A program made the position numbers and the translations under genes. This document shows positions 1 to 7,947 of a stretch of DNA of 44,841 nucleotides, piece by piece. The notes beneath the pieces are model-generated. The model saw nothing but the letters and a program-made list of their open reading frames with translations, was not told the DNA's origin and searched no databases. The stretch's first letter is position 1. Each line of letters starts with the position of its first letter. This DNA comes from Sphaerospermopsis kisseleviana NIES-73. GTDB lineage: Bacteria; Cyanobacteriota; Cyanobacteriia; Cyanobacteriales; Nostocaceae. The stretch lies in assembly GCF_002368075.1 (NCBI RefSeq), contig NZ_AP018314.1, forward strand, positions 2,819,394 to 2,864,234. Direction: 5' to 3'.

Positions 1-36
1 GGACTGGTGACTGGGTAATCAATTTTATGTTTTTTA

Positions 37-155
37 ATCAGCAATTCCCAATTACCAATTACTAATTACCAATTACCAATTCCCAATTCCCAATTACCAA
101 TTACCAATTACCAATTCCCAATTACCAATTCCCAATTACCAATTACCAATTCCCT
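37..155. repeat. Tandem heptamer repeat (CCAATTA / CCAATTC)
   Basis: About seventeen imperfect seven-base units of ACCAATT and CCCAATT type run head to tail just upstream of natG. The same family recurs before cmpC, before cmpD, near 38770 and near 44620. Short heptanucleotide tandem repeats of this kind are typical of Nostocales genomes. No promoter or coding sequence is visible inside it. Confidence 0.9.
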
Positions 156-209
156 AAGATAAAAAACTCTGTACCTCACTAGCTTGGTAAATACTATAAC
201 TAATGAATA

Positions 210-1136
210 ATGAATAATTCCAAACCACCGATATGGCGTGATTATCGTTTTTTGCAAATTGCAACACAAGTTATAGCTGTCATTTTAGCAATAGCTATAG
301 TTACTATATTATGGATAAATGTCAACCGCAACTTACAGCAATTAAGAATTAACTTTGGTTTTGATTTTCTCCAGCAACAAGCGTCTTTTGATATTGGCGA
401 AACTCCTATTAACTATAATCCCACTGATACCTATCTGCGTGCTTTATGGGTTGGGTTAATTAATTCCTTGCGTGTAGCAATTTTGGGAATTATCCTCACA
501 ACAATTGTGGGAATAACTGCGGGAATTGCGCGTTTATCTGATAATTGGTTAGTGAGAAATATCAGTTTAGTTTATGTGGAGATTTTTAGAAACACACCCT
601 TATTATTACAGTTGTTATTTTGGTACTTTGCAGTTTTTCTGAGTTTACCAAATTTAGAAAATAAAATTTCTGTTTTTGGTTTCATTAAACTTAGTCAAAA
701 TGGTTTAGAAGTTCTGGGTTTTAACTTAACTCCAGAATTTTCGACATTGTTATTAGGGTTAACTTTTTACACAGGTGCGTTTATTGCCGAAATTGTCAGA
801 GGTGGGATAAAATCAGTAGCTAAGGGACAATGGGAAGCGGGTTTATCTTTGGGTTTAAAATCAACTTTGTTAATGCGGTTGATTATTTTTCCCCAAGCTT
901 TGCGGGTAATTATTCCCCCACTTACCAGTCAATATTTGAATTTAACTAAAAATTCTAGTTTGGCGATCGCTATTGGTTATCCAGATATTTATTTTGTTGC
1001 TTCTACCACTTTTAACCAAACGGGAAAAGCTGTAGAAGTGATGATATTAATTATGCTTACCTATCTCACTCTTAGTTTAATTATTTCCTTGATGATGAAT
1101 TTAATCAATCATAAATTTCAGATCAAAGAAAGATAG
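210..1136 (+). CDS. natG: Amino-acid ABC transporter permease NatG
   Basis: Inner-membrane permease of a polar amino-acid ABC importer, 308 residues. A first transmembrane helix at about residues 16-38 is followed by a periplasmic stretch, then the HisM-type permease domain from about residue 80. The EAA loop reads GQWEAGLSLGLK near residue 210, with FPQALRVIIPP after it; this is the part that docks on the ATPase. ATG 210 is chosen because the ATG at 203 meets a stop after four codons. natH and a matching ATPase follow in the same direction, which is the order of the N-I neutral amino-acid transporter (NatFGH-BgtA) of Anabaena. The binding protein NatF is not in the window and may lie just upstream. 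The family is certain; the natG name rests on gene order and similarity recalled from the family. Confidence 0.85.
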   Translation: MNNSKPPIWRDYRFLQIATQVIAVILAIAIVTILWINVNRNLQQLRINFGFDFLQQQASFDIGETPINYNPTDTYLRALWVGLINSLRVAILGIILTTIVGITAGIARLSDNWLVRNISLVYVEIFRNTPLLLQLLFWYFAVFLSLPNLENKISVFGFIKLSQNGLEVLGFNLTPEFSTLLLGLTFYTGAFIAEIVRGGIKSVAKGQWEAGLSLGLKSTLLMRLIIFPQALRVIIPPLTSQYLNLTKNSSLAIAIGYPDIYFVASTTFNQTGKAVEVMILIMLTYLTLSLIISLMMNLINHKFQIKER

Positions 1137-1178
1137 TTATCAATTGATAATTGACAATTGACAATTGATAATTGTTAT

Positions 1179-1285
1179 CTCGTTCCCAGTCTGAGACGGG
1201 GAATGCTATCACATAGTCTCTGACTATGGTTTAATATAAGCCAGATTCTTCTATAATTAATTCCCATACAGAGTATGGGAACGAG
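1179..1285. repeat. MITE-like repeat, CTCGTTCCCA termini
   Basis: An approximately 107-base element begins with CTCGTTCCCA and ends with TGGGAACGAG, so its ends are inverted repeats of ten bases. It sits between natG and natH, after ATTGACA heptamers at 1141-1174. A second copy in the opposite orientation lies at 9966-10078 between cmpC and cmpD. It has no coding capacity, which fits a non-autonomous element or a transcribed hairpin inside an operon. Confidence 0.7.
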
Positions 1286-1310
1286 AACAATAATAAATAA
1301 ACAATAACCC

Positions 1311-2333
1311 ATGAATAAATTAACTTGGTTAAGGAAAAATCTCTTTAATAACTGGTATAATACAGTATTAAGTATTCTGTGTTTAATCTTTCTCTTTTGG
1401 ATAATTAAAGGAATAGTAGTTTGGGTATTTACTCAAGCACAATGGCAAGTTATTCAAGCCAATTTACATTTATTTTTAGTGGGGAGATTTCCTAAAACCT
1501 TATATTGGCGTTTGTGGATAGTTTTAGGAATCATCACAACTTTAAGTGTGATAACCTGGAGTTTATTTACCAAAAAACAAAATGTCATCAAAAACCGATT
1601 TTCTCAATTTATCACACCTTGGCTTGCACCAGCATGGTTATTATCTTTTGCAATTAATATCTGGTTAATTGGAGGAGGTTTTGGTTTAAAATCTGTTTCC
1701 ACAAATCTGTGGAATGGGTTCATGTTAACATTATTAATGGCAATTGTTAGTATTGTTCTTTCCTTTCCCATTGGAGTATTATTAGCATTAGGAAGAACCA
1801 GTAATTTATTGATAATTCGCTGGTTTTCTATTCTTTATATTGAAATAGTTAGAGGACTACCATTAATAGGAATTTTGTTTATTGCCCAAGTTATGTTACC
1901 TTTATTTTTACCAAATGATTTACGTTTAGATCGCTTAATTAGAGGAATTGCGGGACTGGTTTTATTTAGTGCTGCTTATATGGCTGAAAATGTACGCGGT
2001 GGTTTACAATCAATTTCCAGGGGACAATTTGAAGCAGGAAAGGCACTAGGATTAAATTCAGTTTTAGTGTTAATATTAATTATATTGCCCCAAGCTTTAC
2101 GCGCTGTAGTTCCGGCAATTGTGGGACAGTTTATAGGTTTATTTAAAGATACTTCATTGTTATCTTTAGTGGGTTTGGTGGAATTAACAGGAATTGCTCG
2201 TTCTATTTTAGCACAACCGCGATTTTTAGGGAGATATGCAGAAGTTTATATATTTATTGGGGCAATTTATTGGGTATTTTGTTATTCAATGTCTTTAGCT
2301 TCTCGCAGGTTAGAAAAGCAAGGTGACAGGTGA
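1311..2333 (+). CDS. natH: Amino-acid ABC transporter permease NatH
   Basis: Second permease of the same importer, 340 residues. It has an N-terminal extension with three hydrophobic segments (about residues 14-36, 62-82 and 105-120), then the permease domain from about residue 130. The EAA loop is GQFEAGKALGLNS and is followed by LPQALRAVVPAIVGQF, so it is a proper partner of NatG and the downstream ATPase. The stop codon TGA at 2331-2333 lies inside a GTGACAG heptamer array, so the last residues (GDR) come from repeat sequence. It is 174 bases from natG, and the gap holds a MITE-like repeat. The family is certain; the natH name is inferred from the gene order. Confidence 0.85.
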   Translation: MNKLTWLRKNLFNNWYNTVLSILCLIFLFWIIKGIVVWVFTQAQWQVIQANLHLFLVGRFPKTLYWRLWIVLGIITTLSVITWSLFTKKQNVIKNRFSQFITPWLAPAWLLSFAINIWLIGGGFGLKSVSTNLWNGFMLTLLMAIVSIVLSFPIGVLLALGRTSNLLIIRWFSILYIEIVRGLPLIGILFIAQVMLPLFLPNDLRLDRLIRGIAGLVLFSAAYMAENVRGGLQSISRGQFEAGKALGLNSVLVLILIILPQALRAVVPAIVGQFIGLFKDTSLLSLVGLVELTGIARSILAQPRFLGRYAEVYIFIGAIYWVFCYSMSLASRRLEKQGDR

Positions 2334-2364
2334 CAGGTGACAGGTGACAGGTGACAGGTGACAG
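2322..2364. repeat. Tandem heptamer repeat (GTGACAG)
   Basis: Six units of GTGACAG overlap the 3' end of natH and provide its stop codon. The repeat has no other visible role. Confidence 0.9.
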
Positions 2365-2461
2365 TATTAAAAGCTTTTAATTGTATAAGTTATCGTTTTA
2401 CTAAATGTTCTAATTACCTTGTCTACAGCTATAGACAATTATTCAATTGAGGTTGAAATAT

Positions 2462-3214
2462 ATGAAAGCACAAGAAACAATAAAAGCACCAATTATTATC
2501 GCTGAGGATGTTCATAAGTGGTATGGTAAATTTCACGTTCTTAAAGGAGTGAGTTTAACAGTCAACCGGGGTGAAGTTGTTGTTTTAATGGGTCCTTCCG
2601 GTTCAGGAAAATCAACTTTTATCAGAACATTTAATGCTTTGGAAGAATATCAACAGGGAAAAATAACTATTGATGGAATTACTTTAAGTAGTGATTTAAA
2701 AAATATTGAAGCTGTCCGCAGAGAAGCGGGGATGGTGTTTCAACAGTTTAATTTATTTCCCCATTTAACAGTTTTACAAAATATCACTTTAGCACCGATT
2801 TGGGTACGTAAATTACCAAAACAAAAAGCGGAAGAATTAGCAATGCAACTGTTAGAAAGGGTGGGAATTTTAGCCCAAGCAAATAAATATCCAGGACAGT
2901 TATCAGGGGGACAACAACAACGGGTAGCTATTGCGCGTGCGTTAGCTATGCAACCAAAAATTATGTTGTTTGATGAACCGACTTCTGCGTTAGATCCGGA
3001 AATGGTGAGAGAAGTTTTAGATGTGATGCGAAACCTTGCTAGTGAGGGAATGACGATGGTGGTTGTAACTCATGAAGTTGGTTTTGCGCGGGAAGTTGCT
3101 GATAGAGTGGTGTTTTTGGATGGTGGTTTTTTGGTTGAAGAAGCAACTCCTGATGTGTTTTTTACTGAACCCAAGGAAGAGAGAACAAGGAAGTTTTTAT
3201 CACAAATTCTTTAG
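2462..3214 (+). CDS. bgtA: Amino-acid ABC transporter ATP-binding protein BgtA
   Basis: ATPase of a polar amino-acid importer, 250 residues. Walker A is GPSGSGKST, the Q-loop is [10 protein letters not shown], the signature is LSGGQQQR, Walker B is [12 protein letters not shown] and the switch histidine is in VVTHEVGFA. All are intact. ATG 2462 is preferred over an in-frame TTG at 2447, because the product then begins MKAQET directly before the conserved core. It closes the natG-natH cluster. In Anabaena, BgtA energises both the N-I and the basic amino-acid/glutamate (Bgt) transporters, so it may serve more than NatGH here. GlnQ-type function is certain; the exact name is inferred. Confidence 0.88.
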   Translation: MKAQETIKAPIIIAEDVHKWYGKFHVLKGVSLTVNRGEVVVLMGPSGSGKSTFIRTFNALEEYQQGKITIDGITLSSDLKNIEAVRREAGMVFQQFNLFPHLTVLQNITLAPIWVRKLPKQKAEELAMQLLERVGILAQANKYPGQLSGGQQQRVAIARALAMQPKIMLFDEPTSALDPEMVREVLDVMRNLASEGMTMVVVTHEVGFAREVADRVVFLDGGFLVEEATPDVFFTEPKEERTRKFLSQIL

Positions 3215-3752
3215 GTAGGAGATCAAGGAGTCAGGAGTTAGGAGTCGGTAGGTTTTGAATCACCAATTCCTGATTTCCACGAAAAGACTTTTAGCAATTG
3301 ACAATTGACAATTGACAATTGATAATTGTTTCATTGTCAATTTTTAATTGTTACAGCAGTTTTTATGTCTTTAGAGGTTGTTTGAAAAGTTTTAGATGGC
3401 GACTTTATACACTTGCAGATCCCCCCTAACCCCCCTTAATAAGGGGGTAACTAGAATCAAAGTCCCCCTGTTCAAGGGGGATTTAGGGGGATCTAAAATT
3501 TTTGATACATCATGAGGGACTTTTAAAACATCCTCTTAGACCACAGTCAGGGCGAAGCATTCGGACAATTAATTATCGGTTTTTACCGAAGACTATCATC
3601 CGAATGCTTCGCCCCTACATTTTTGACGCGAAACCTAAATCAAGAAACCTAAATCAAAATGTGGTTTATTTACCTGAAAATAGCTGTAATTGTCCATTAT
3701 TGAAGGCTTACGCGACGCTCCGCTATCAGCAACCCCTACTTATTAAAACTTA
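3215..3752. other. Repeat-filled intergenic region after bgtA
   Basis: No gene is supported here. In order it holds GGAGTCA-type heptamers (3221-3246), ATTGACA heptamers (3297-3330), and a palindromic element at 3418-3494 whose ends read AGATCCCCCCTAA and TTAGGGGGATCT. A hairpin repeat follows at 3540-3690 (listed separately). An 84-codon open frame at 3502-3756 consists of this repeat and is not a gene. Confidence 0.8.
3540..3690. repeat. Hairpin repeat copy 1 (GGGCGAAGCATTCGGA arms)
   Basis: The inverted arms GGGCGAAGCATTCGGA (3550-3565) and TCCGAATGCTTCGCCC (3599-3614) are perfect 16-base complements around a 33-base loop. The flanks (ACCACAGTCA on the left, CTACATTTTTGACGCG on the right, then text ending in TAGCTGTAA) match copy 2 at 29543-29683. 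The loop is in the opposite orientation in copy 2. Confidence 0.9.
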
Positions 3753-5045
3753 TTAAAAAATGAAATTTACCTGTAAATGCCAGTTTTCACCTTGACGAAT
3801 TATCTCTATTTGCTGGATAAATTCTCTTAAATAAAATCGTCTTTCTACTTCTGATAAATCTAACCAAAATTGGGGAATAGAAACAACTTCAGCAACAGCA
3901 CGCAAGTTGACAGGAGGGAGAATAGCTAATTTGGCTTGCATTTGAGAAATTTCTGTGCGAAGTTTATAAGCTCTGATTTTAGCTGTTTCTGGATCTAAAA
4001 CTCCAGTTTCTATCAAGGTGGGTAACTGTTCAAGGATTTGTTGTTGATGTGCAATTTTATGATTTAAACTATTTTTAATAGTATCTAATTGGGGAAAATT
4101 CATTCCTGCAACTGCTAAAGGTAAATCTTGACAAACAATTTCAATTGTCTTTTCCAAAACATCTTGATAAGGAATAGCACGACATTTAGGATTTTGGGGA
4201 CAATTTGTATTGCGTAAATATAAATACTCATGTTCTTGAAAACGCTGGGTAACACGAGTGACTATCATTCTAGACTGACATTGACTACAAACAACTAACC
4301 CCGCTAAAGAATGGGGCGCACTAGCGGTACGAGATGGTAAACGACTATTGCGGCGTAAAAGTCTGTCAACTTGCGCTGCTTCTTCCCTGGAAATGATACC
4401 TATGTGAGTGTCAGAAATAATTTCTCCATTTTGATAAGCTGTATCACCACGATAAACGGGGTTTGTTAACCAACGTCTGCCGGTAGTGACAGAGATTTTT
4501 TTAGCGTATTTTTTGGCTAGATAACGAACAGCACCGCGTAGAGAAGCATAAAGTAGAAAGTTGTCAAAAAAATCTTTGACTATAGGTGATGTACTGCGAT
4601 CAATAATATATTTGTCTTTGCTTCTACGGTAGCCATAGGGAACTTTACCTGGAGGTGGTAAGGCTTCGAGACGATTTTTAGCGTGTCCTTGAAGGATGCG
4701 GCGACTACGTTGTTGACGCTGAATTTCTTGGAGTAAGTTGAGGAGTTCGACACGGAATTTAGCAGATTCAGATGTATATTGTTGTTCAGTAGCAATGACT
4801 ATTACGCCCATAGCTTCTAATTGGTTGAGGCGATCGCTCACTTGTGCTAATGTATCTCCCAATTCTTCTAAACGTCGAATCAACAGATAATTTGCAGGTT
4901 CGGTTTCACAGTCACTTATTAATTGTTGTAGTTGCGATCGCTCTCCCAGGTCTTGATAAATGTGATCTACTTCCCAACCCCAACTAGCTTCATCGGGAGT
5001 AGTTTCCAACAGTGGATCACTATAGCTATAAGCAATAATTTTCAT
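3753..5045 (-). CDS. Serine-recombinase-family protein, probably degenerate catalytic site
   Basis: 430 residues with the layout of a large serine recombinase. The N-terminal resolvase-like domain is residues 1-125. A Recombinase domain (PYGYRR near 137, then RGAVRYLAKKY and RWLTNPVYRG) follows, then a four-cysteine zinc ribbon (CSQCQSR and CPQNPKC, about 255-290), a coiled coil and a C-terminal tail. In active enzymes the N-terminus reads YARVS with the nucleophilic serine, and a later motif reads DRLxR. Here these are YSYSD and RRLEE, so a serine can be placed at residue 8 but two active-site arginines are missing. The catalytic domain also looks short. It may still bind DNA without recombining it, or it may be a decayed element gene. 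It lies 62 bases from hairpin repeat copy 1. I do not recognise it as XisF or another named excisase. Confidence 0.75.
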   Translation of the reverse strand: MKIIAYSYSDPLLETTPDEASWGWEVDHIYQDLGERSQLQQLISDCETEPANYLLIRRLEELGDTLAQVSDRLNQLEAMGVIVIATEQQYTSESAKFRVELLNLLQEIQRQQRSRRILQGHAKNRLEALPPPGKVPYGYRRSKDKYIIDRSTSPIVKDFFDNFLLYASLRGAVRYLAKKYAKKISVTTGRRWLTNPVYRGDTAYQNGEIISDTHIGIISREEAAQVDRLLRRNSRLPSRTASAPHSLAGLVVCSQCQSRMIVTRVTQRFQEHEYLYLRNTNCPQNPKCRAIPYQDVLEKTIEIVCQDLPLAVAGMNFPQLDTIKNSLNHKIAHQQQILEQLPTLIETGVLDPETAKIRAYKLRTEISQMQAKLAILPPVNLRAVAEVVSIPQFWLDLSEVERRFYLREFIQQIEIIRQGENWHLQVNFIF

Positions 5046-5609
5046 TAGTTTTCATTTATATCAGTTATTAGTTATCAACAGTCAGGAGTCAGGAGAAAGA
5101 TAAATATTTCCTGTTTCCCCAGTCACCAGTCACCAAATAAGATTCATCTATGATTGCAGATTTAATCTTATAGAGAATATCAAAATTATTTATATCATGC
5201 CCTTTGAGGGTAATAAACTAAACCAATACCTACGGATTGCATAGCCTAAACCTAATCATAATCATCAGTCTCAAGATATATATTAGAAACTTTTAGCAAA
5301 ATTTATCTCTATTTATAAATTTTTACTTATATGTCTAATCTAATATTTATTTAAGATTTAGCTCTCCAAGTAGTTGCATTCCTTAAAAAAACCTGTAAAC
5401 TAATTTTCAATGGTTGAGAAATTTTTTGTAACTCATCCAACAAATCACAGTAATCCGCCTTTGTTTTCATAGCTAAGTTAGGCATTTTCCGTCGGAAAAT
5501 GAGAACTTAGCACGACTGAATATATTGTATGCAAGTGCAAGAAATAAATTTTTCTTGTGGTAATTTTCATGGCTAAAAAATAGATTTGCAAAACCAGGAG
5601 ATGTATTTT
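5046..5609. other. Upstream region of cmpA
   Basis: This AT-rich region separates the recombinase gene from cmpA. It has TCAGGAG and CACCAGT heptamer fragments at 5083-5135 and a long palindrome at 5472-5511. A GT-N10-AC sequence at 5428-5441 is a weak match to the NtcA box, but a carbon regulator (CmpR, LysR family) is expected for cmp operons. I could not place a convincing TTA-N7/8-TAA CmpR site by eye. Confidence 0.6.
5472..5511. promoter_or_regulatory. Long palindrome in the cmpA upstream region
   Basis: Outer arms GCTAAGTT (5472-5479) and AACTTAGC (5504-5511) and inner arms CATTTTCCG (5483-5491) and CGGAAAATG (5493-5501) are perfect complements with a one-base centre. It lies about 100 bases before the cmpA start, so it could be an operator or a hairpin in the 5' leader. 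No protein can be named for it. Confidence 0.55.
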
Positions 5610-6989
5610 ATGTCTGACTTTTTGAATCAAATTTCTCGCCGTAAATTTATCGTTACTGCCGGAGCTTCAGCAGGTGCAGTATTCCTGAAAGGCTGTCTAG
5701 GCAACCCTCCCGAAGCAGGTAACACAGGCGGTACGAATACAACTAATACTGCTCAACCAGTAGCGAATATTAGTGCAGAACAACAACCAGAAACTACAAA
5801 AGTTAAATTAGGATATATTCCCATCGTTGAATCTGCTCCATTAATTATTGCCAAAGAAAAAGGCTTCTTTGCTAAATATGGCATGACTGATGTAGCGGTT
5901 TCTAAACAAGCTTCTTGGGGTTCGGCCAGAGATAATATAGAAATTGGTTCTGCTGGTGGTGGGATTGATGGTGGACAATGGCAAATGCCCATGCCACATT
6001 TAATTACCGAAGGTAAAATTACTAAAGGTAATAAACCTATTCCCATGTATGTTTTATGTCAATTAATCACACATGGTAATGGTATTGCCATTGCTAACAA
6101 ACACGCAGGTAAAGGTGTAACTTTGCAACTTGCAGGAGCTAAATCTTTATTTGCTCAATTAAAATCATCCCCCACACCATTTACCGCAGCGCAAACATTT
6201 CCTGGAGTTAACCAAGATTTTTGGATTCGTTATTGGTTAGCTGCTGGTGGTATTAACCCAGATACAGATATTAAATTGTTGACTGTTCCCGCAGCGCAAA
6301 CCGTAGCCAACATGAAAACAGGAACAATGGATGCTTTCAGTACCGGAGATCCTTGGCCTTATAGAATTGTGAAAGACAAAATTGGCTTTATGGCTGCATT
6401 GACAGCAGAAATTTGGAAAGATCACCCCGAAGAATATTTTGCCATGCGTGCAGACTGGGTTGATCAACATCCTAAAGCAACAAAAGCCTTATTAAAAGGC
6501 ATCATGGAAGCACAACAATGGTTAGATAATTTTGATAACCGCAAAGAAGCGGCGGAAATATTAGCTGGCAGAAATTATTTCAACTTACCTGTAGAGATTT
6601 TAATTGACCCATTCATGGGTAATTATGACATGGGAGATGGCCGTAAGATTAATGATAAAACAATGGCTGCTTTGTACTGGAAAGACGGTAAAGGTAGTGT
6701 TTCTTATCCCTACAAGAGTCATGATTTATGGTTTATCACTGAAAGCGTGAGATGGGGCTTTTTACCAAAAGATTACATTGCTAATAAAGGGGCAAAAGCT
6801 AAAGCTTTAATTGATAAAGTTAACCGGGAAGATATTTGGAAAGAAGCAGCAAAAGAAGCTGGTTTTACTGCGGATATTCCTGCTACTACCTCTCGCGGTG
6901 TCGAAACATTCTTTGATGGTGTAAAATTCGATCCTGAAGATCCAGAGGCATACATCAAGAGTTTGACAATTAAGAAAGTTAGTGCTTAG
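5610..6989 (+). CDS. cmpA: Bicarbonate ABC transporter substrate-binding lipoprotein CmpA
   Basis: Periplasmic bicarbonate-binding subunit of the BCT1 high-affinity HCO3- importer, 459 residues. The N-terminus has a twin-arginine SRRKF at residues 9-13, a hydrophobic stretch, and a lipobox ending at Cys29. CmpA is easily confused with nitrate-binding NrtA. The segments [41 protein letters not shown] and [12 protein letters not shown] follow CmpA as I know it, where NrtA has LGFIALTDAAP and GGIDGAHILTPMPY. ATG 5610 is chosen over ATG 5601 and TTG 5586 because the AGGAG at 5596-5600 is correctly spaced only for 5610. It leads a cmpABCD operon next to sbtA, which supports the carbon role. The family is certain; bicarbonate rather than nitrate is well supported. 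Confidence 0.92.
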   Translation: MSDFLNQISRRKFIVTAGASAGAVFLKGCLGNPPEAGNTGGTNTTNTAQPVANISAEQQPETTKVKLGYIPIVESAPLIIAKEKGFFAKYGMTDVAVSKQASWGSARDNIEIGSAGGGIDGGQWQMPMPHLITEGKITKGNKPIPMYVLCQLITHGNGIAIANKHAGKGVTLQLAGAKSLFAQLKSSPTPFTAAQTFPGVNQDFWIRYWLAAGGINPDTDIKLLTVPAAQTVANMKTGTMDAFSTGDPWPYRIVKDKIGFMAALTAEIWKDHPEEYFAMRADWVDQHPKATKALLKGIMEAQQWLDNFDNRKEAAEILAGRNYFNLPVEILIDPFMGNYDMGDGRKINDKTMAALYWKDGKGSVSYPYKSHDLWFITESVRWGFLPKDYIANKGAKAKALIDKVNREDIWKEAAKEAGFTADIPATTSRGVETFFDGVKFDPEDPEAYIKSLTIKKVSA

Positions 6990-7033
6990 TTATTTATCAT
7001 TAATCATCAGCCAATTTTAGGAGAGAACATCCC

Positions 7034-7870
7034 ATGACAATAGCCCAAAAACGCCCTGCGAGTTCCAAGCTGGATAACAATTTTATATCCAATTTACAAA
7101 AGCAATTTCCTGAACTGATACCACCAGCGATCGCCCTTGCTGTATTTCTCGCAGCTTGGCAATTATTCGCCTGGACTCCCGGTGCAACTTTACCCGGACC
7201 TATTCAAGTTATTCAAGATACTTGGATTTTGATCATTTACCCTTTTTATGACAAAGGTGGCATTGATAAAGGACTATTTTGGCAAATTTTAGCTAGTTTG
7301 CAACGGGTAGCTATCAGTTACACTTTAGCTGCTATTGTGGGTATTGCTCTAGGGGTGTTAATTGGTATTAACAAAACAATGTCTAAGGCTTTAGATCCCC
7401 TGTTCCAACTATTAAGAACAGTACCGCCTTTAGCTTGGGTTCCTATTTCTTTGGCAGCTTTAAGACAAAACGAACCAGCCGCATTATTCGTAATTTTCAT
7501 CACTTCAATTTGGCCAATTTTGATTAACACAGCAGTGGGTGTAAAAGAAATTCCCAGTGATTACAATAACGTTGCTAAAGTTCTCCAACTTTCTCAAAAA
7601 GAATACTTTATTAACATCTTAATTCCTGCGGCTTTACCTTACATTTTCACAGGTTTAAGAATTGCGATTGGTTTGGCTTGGTTAGCGATTATTGCGGCAG
7701 AAATTGTGATGTCCGGTATCGTTGGTATTGGCTTCTTTATTTGGGACGCTTATCAAAATAATAACGTCAGTGAAGTTATTTTGGCTCTGGTTTATATCGG
7801 TGTTGTGGGTTTATTACTTGATAAATTCATGGCTTGGTTACAAAACCGTATTTTACCAGAACAAAAGTAG
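7034..7870 (+). CDS. cmpB: Bicarbonate ABC transporter permease CmpB
   Basis: Membrane-spanning subunit of BCT1, 278 residues, about six helices. The permease loop (EIPSDYNNVAKVLQLSQKEY, about residues 175-194) is the ATPase-docking EAA loop, and the TVPPLAWVPISLAAL segment is typical of the NrtB/CmpB/SsuC group. The start follows TAGGAGAGAAC, a good ribosome-binding site. It begins 44 bases after cmpA. The sequence alone would not separate CmpB from NrtB; the call rests on CmpA and on the neighbouring sbtAB. Confidence 0.9.
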   Translation: MTIAQKRPASSKLDNNFISNLQKQFPELIPPAIALAVFLAAWQLFAWTPGATLPGPIQVIQDTWILIIYPFYDKGGIDKGLFWQILASLQRVAISYTLAAIVGIALGVLIGINKTMSKALDPLFQLLRTVPPLAWVPISLAALRQNEPAALFVIFITSIWPILINTAVGVKEIPSDYNNVAKVLQLSQKEYFINILIPAALPYIFTGLRIAIGLAWLAIIAAEIVMSGIVGIGFFIWDAYQNNNVSEVILALVYIGVVGLLLDKFMAWLQNRILPEQK

Positions 7871-7947
7871 GGGCAACCCCCCTGTGGTTGCTCTTCAGCA
7901 ATCACAAATTACCCATCACCAATTACCCATTACCAATTACCAAAAAT

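Noticed and set aside
3550-3614. Invertible DNA switch controlled by the neighbouring recombinase
   Set aside because: The 33-base loop is far shorter than known invertible segments and the recombinase site looks damaged, so only the inversion itself is reported, not the mechanism.
3502-3756. 84-codon open frame
   Set aside because: It is made of the hairpin repeat family found again at 29543-29683; no protein features are seen.
5428-5441. NtcA binding site (GT-N10-AC) before cmpA
   Set aside because: It is a weak match with no well-spaced -10 box, and such sequences are frequent by chance; the operon is for carbon, not nitrogen.
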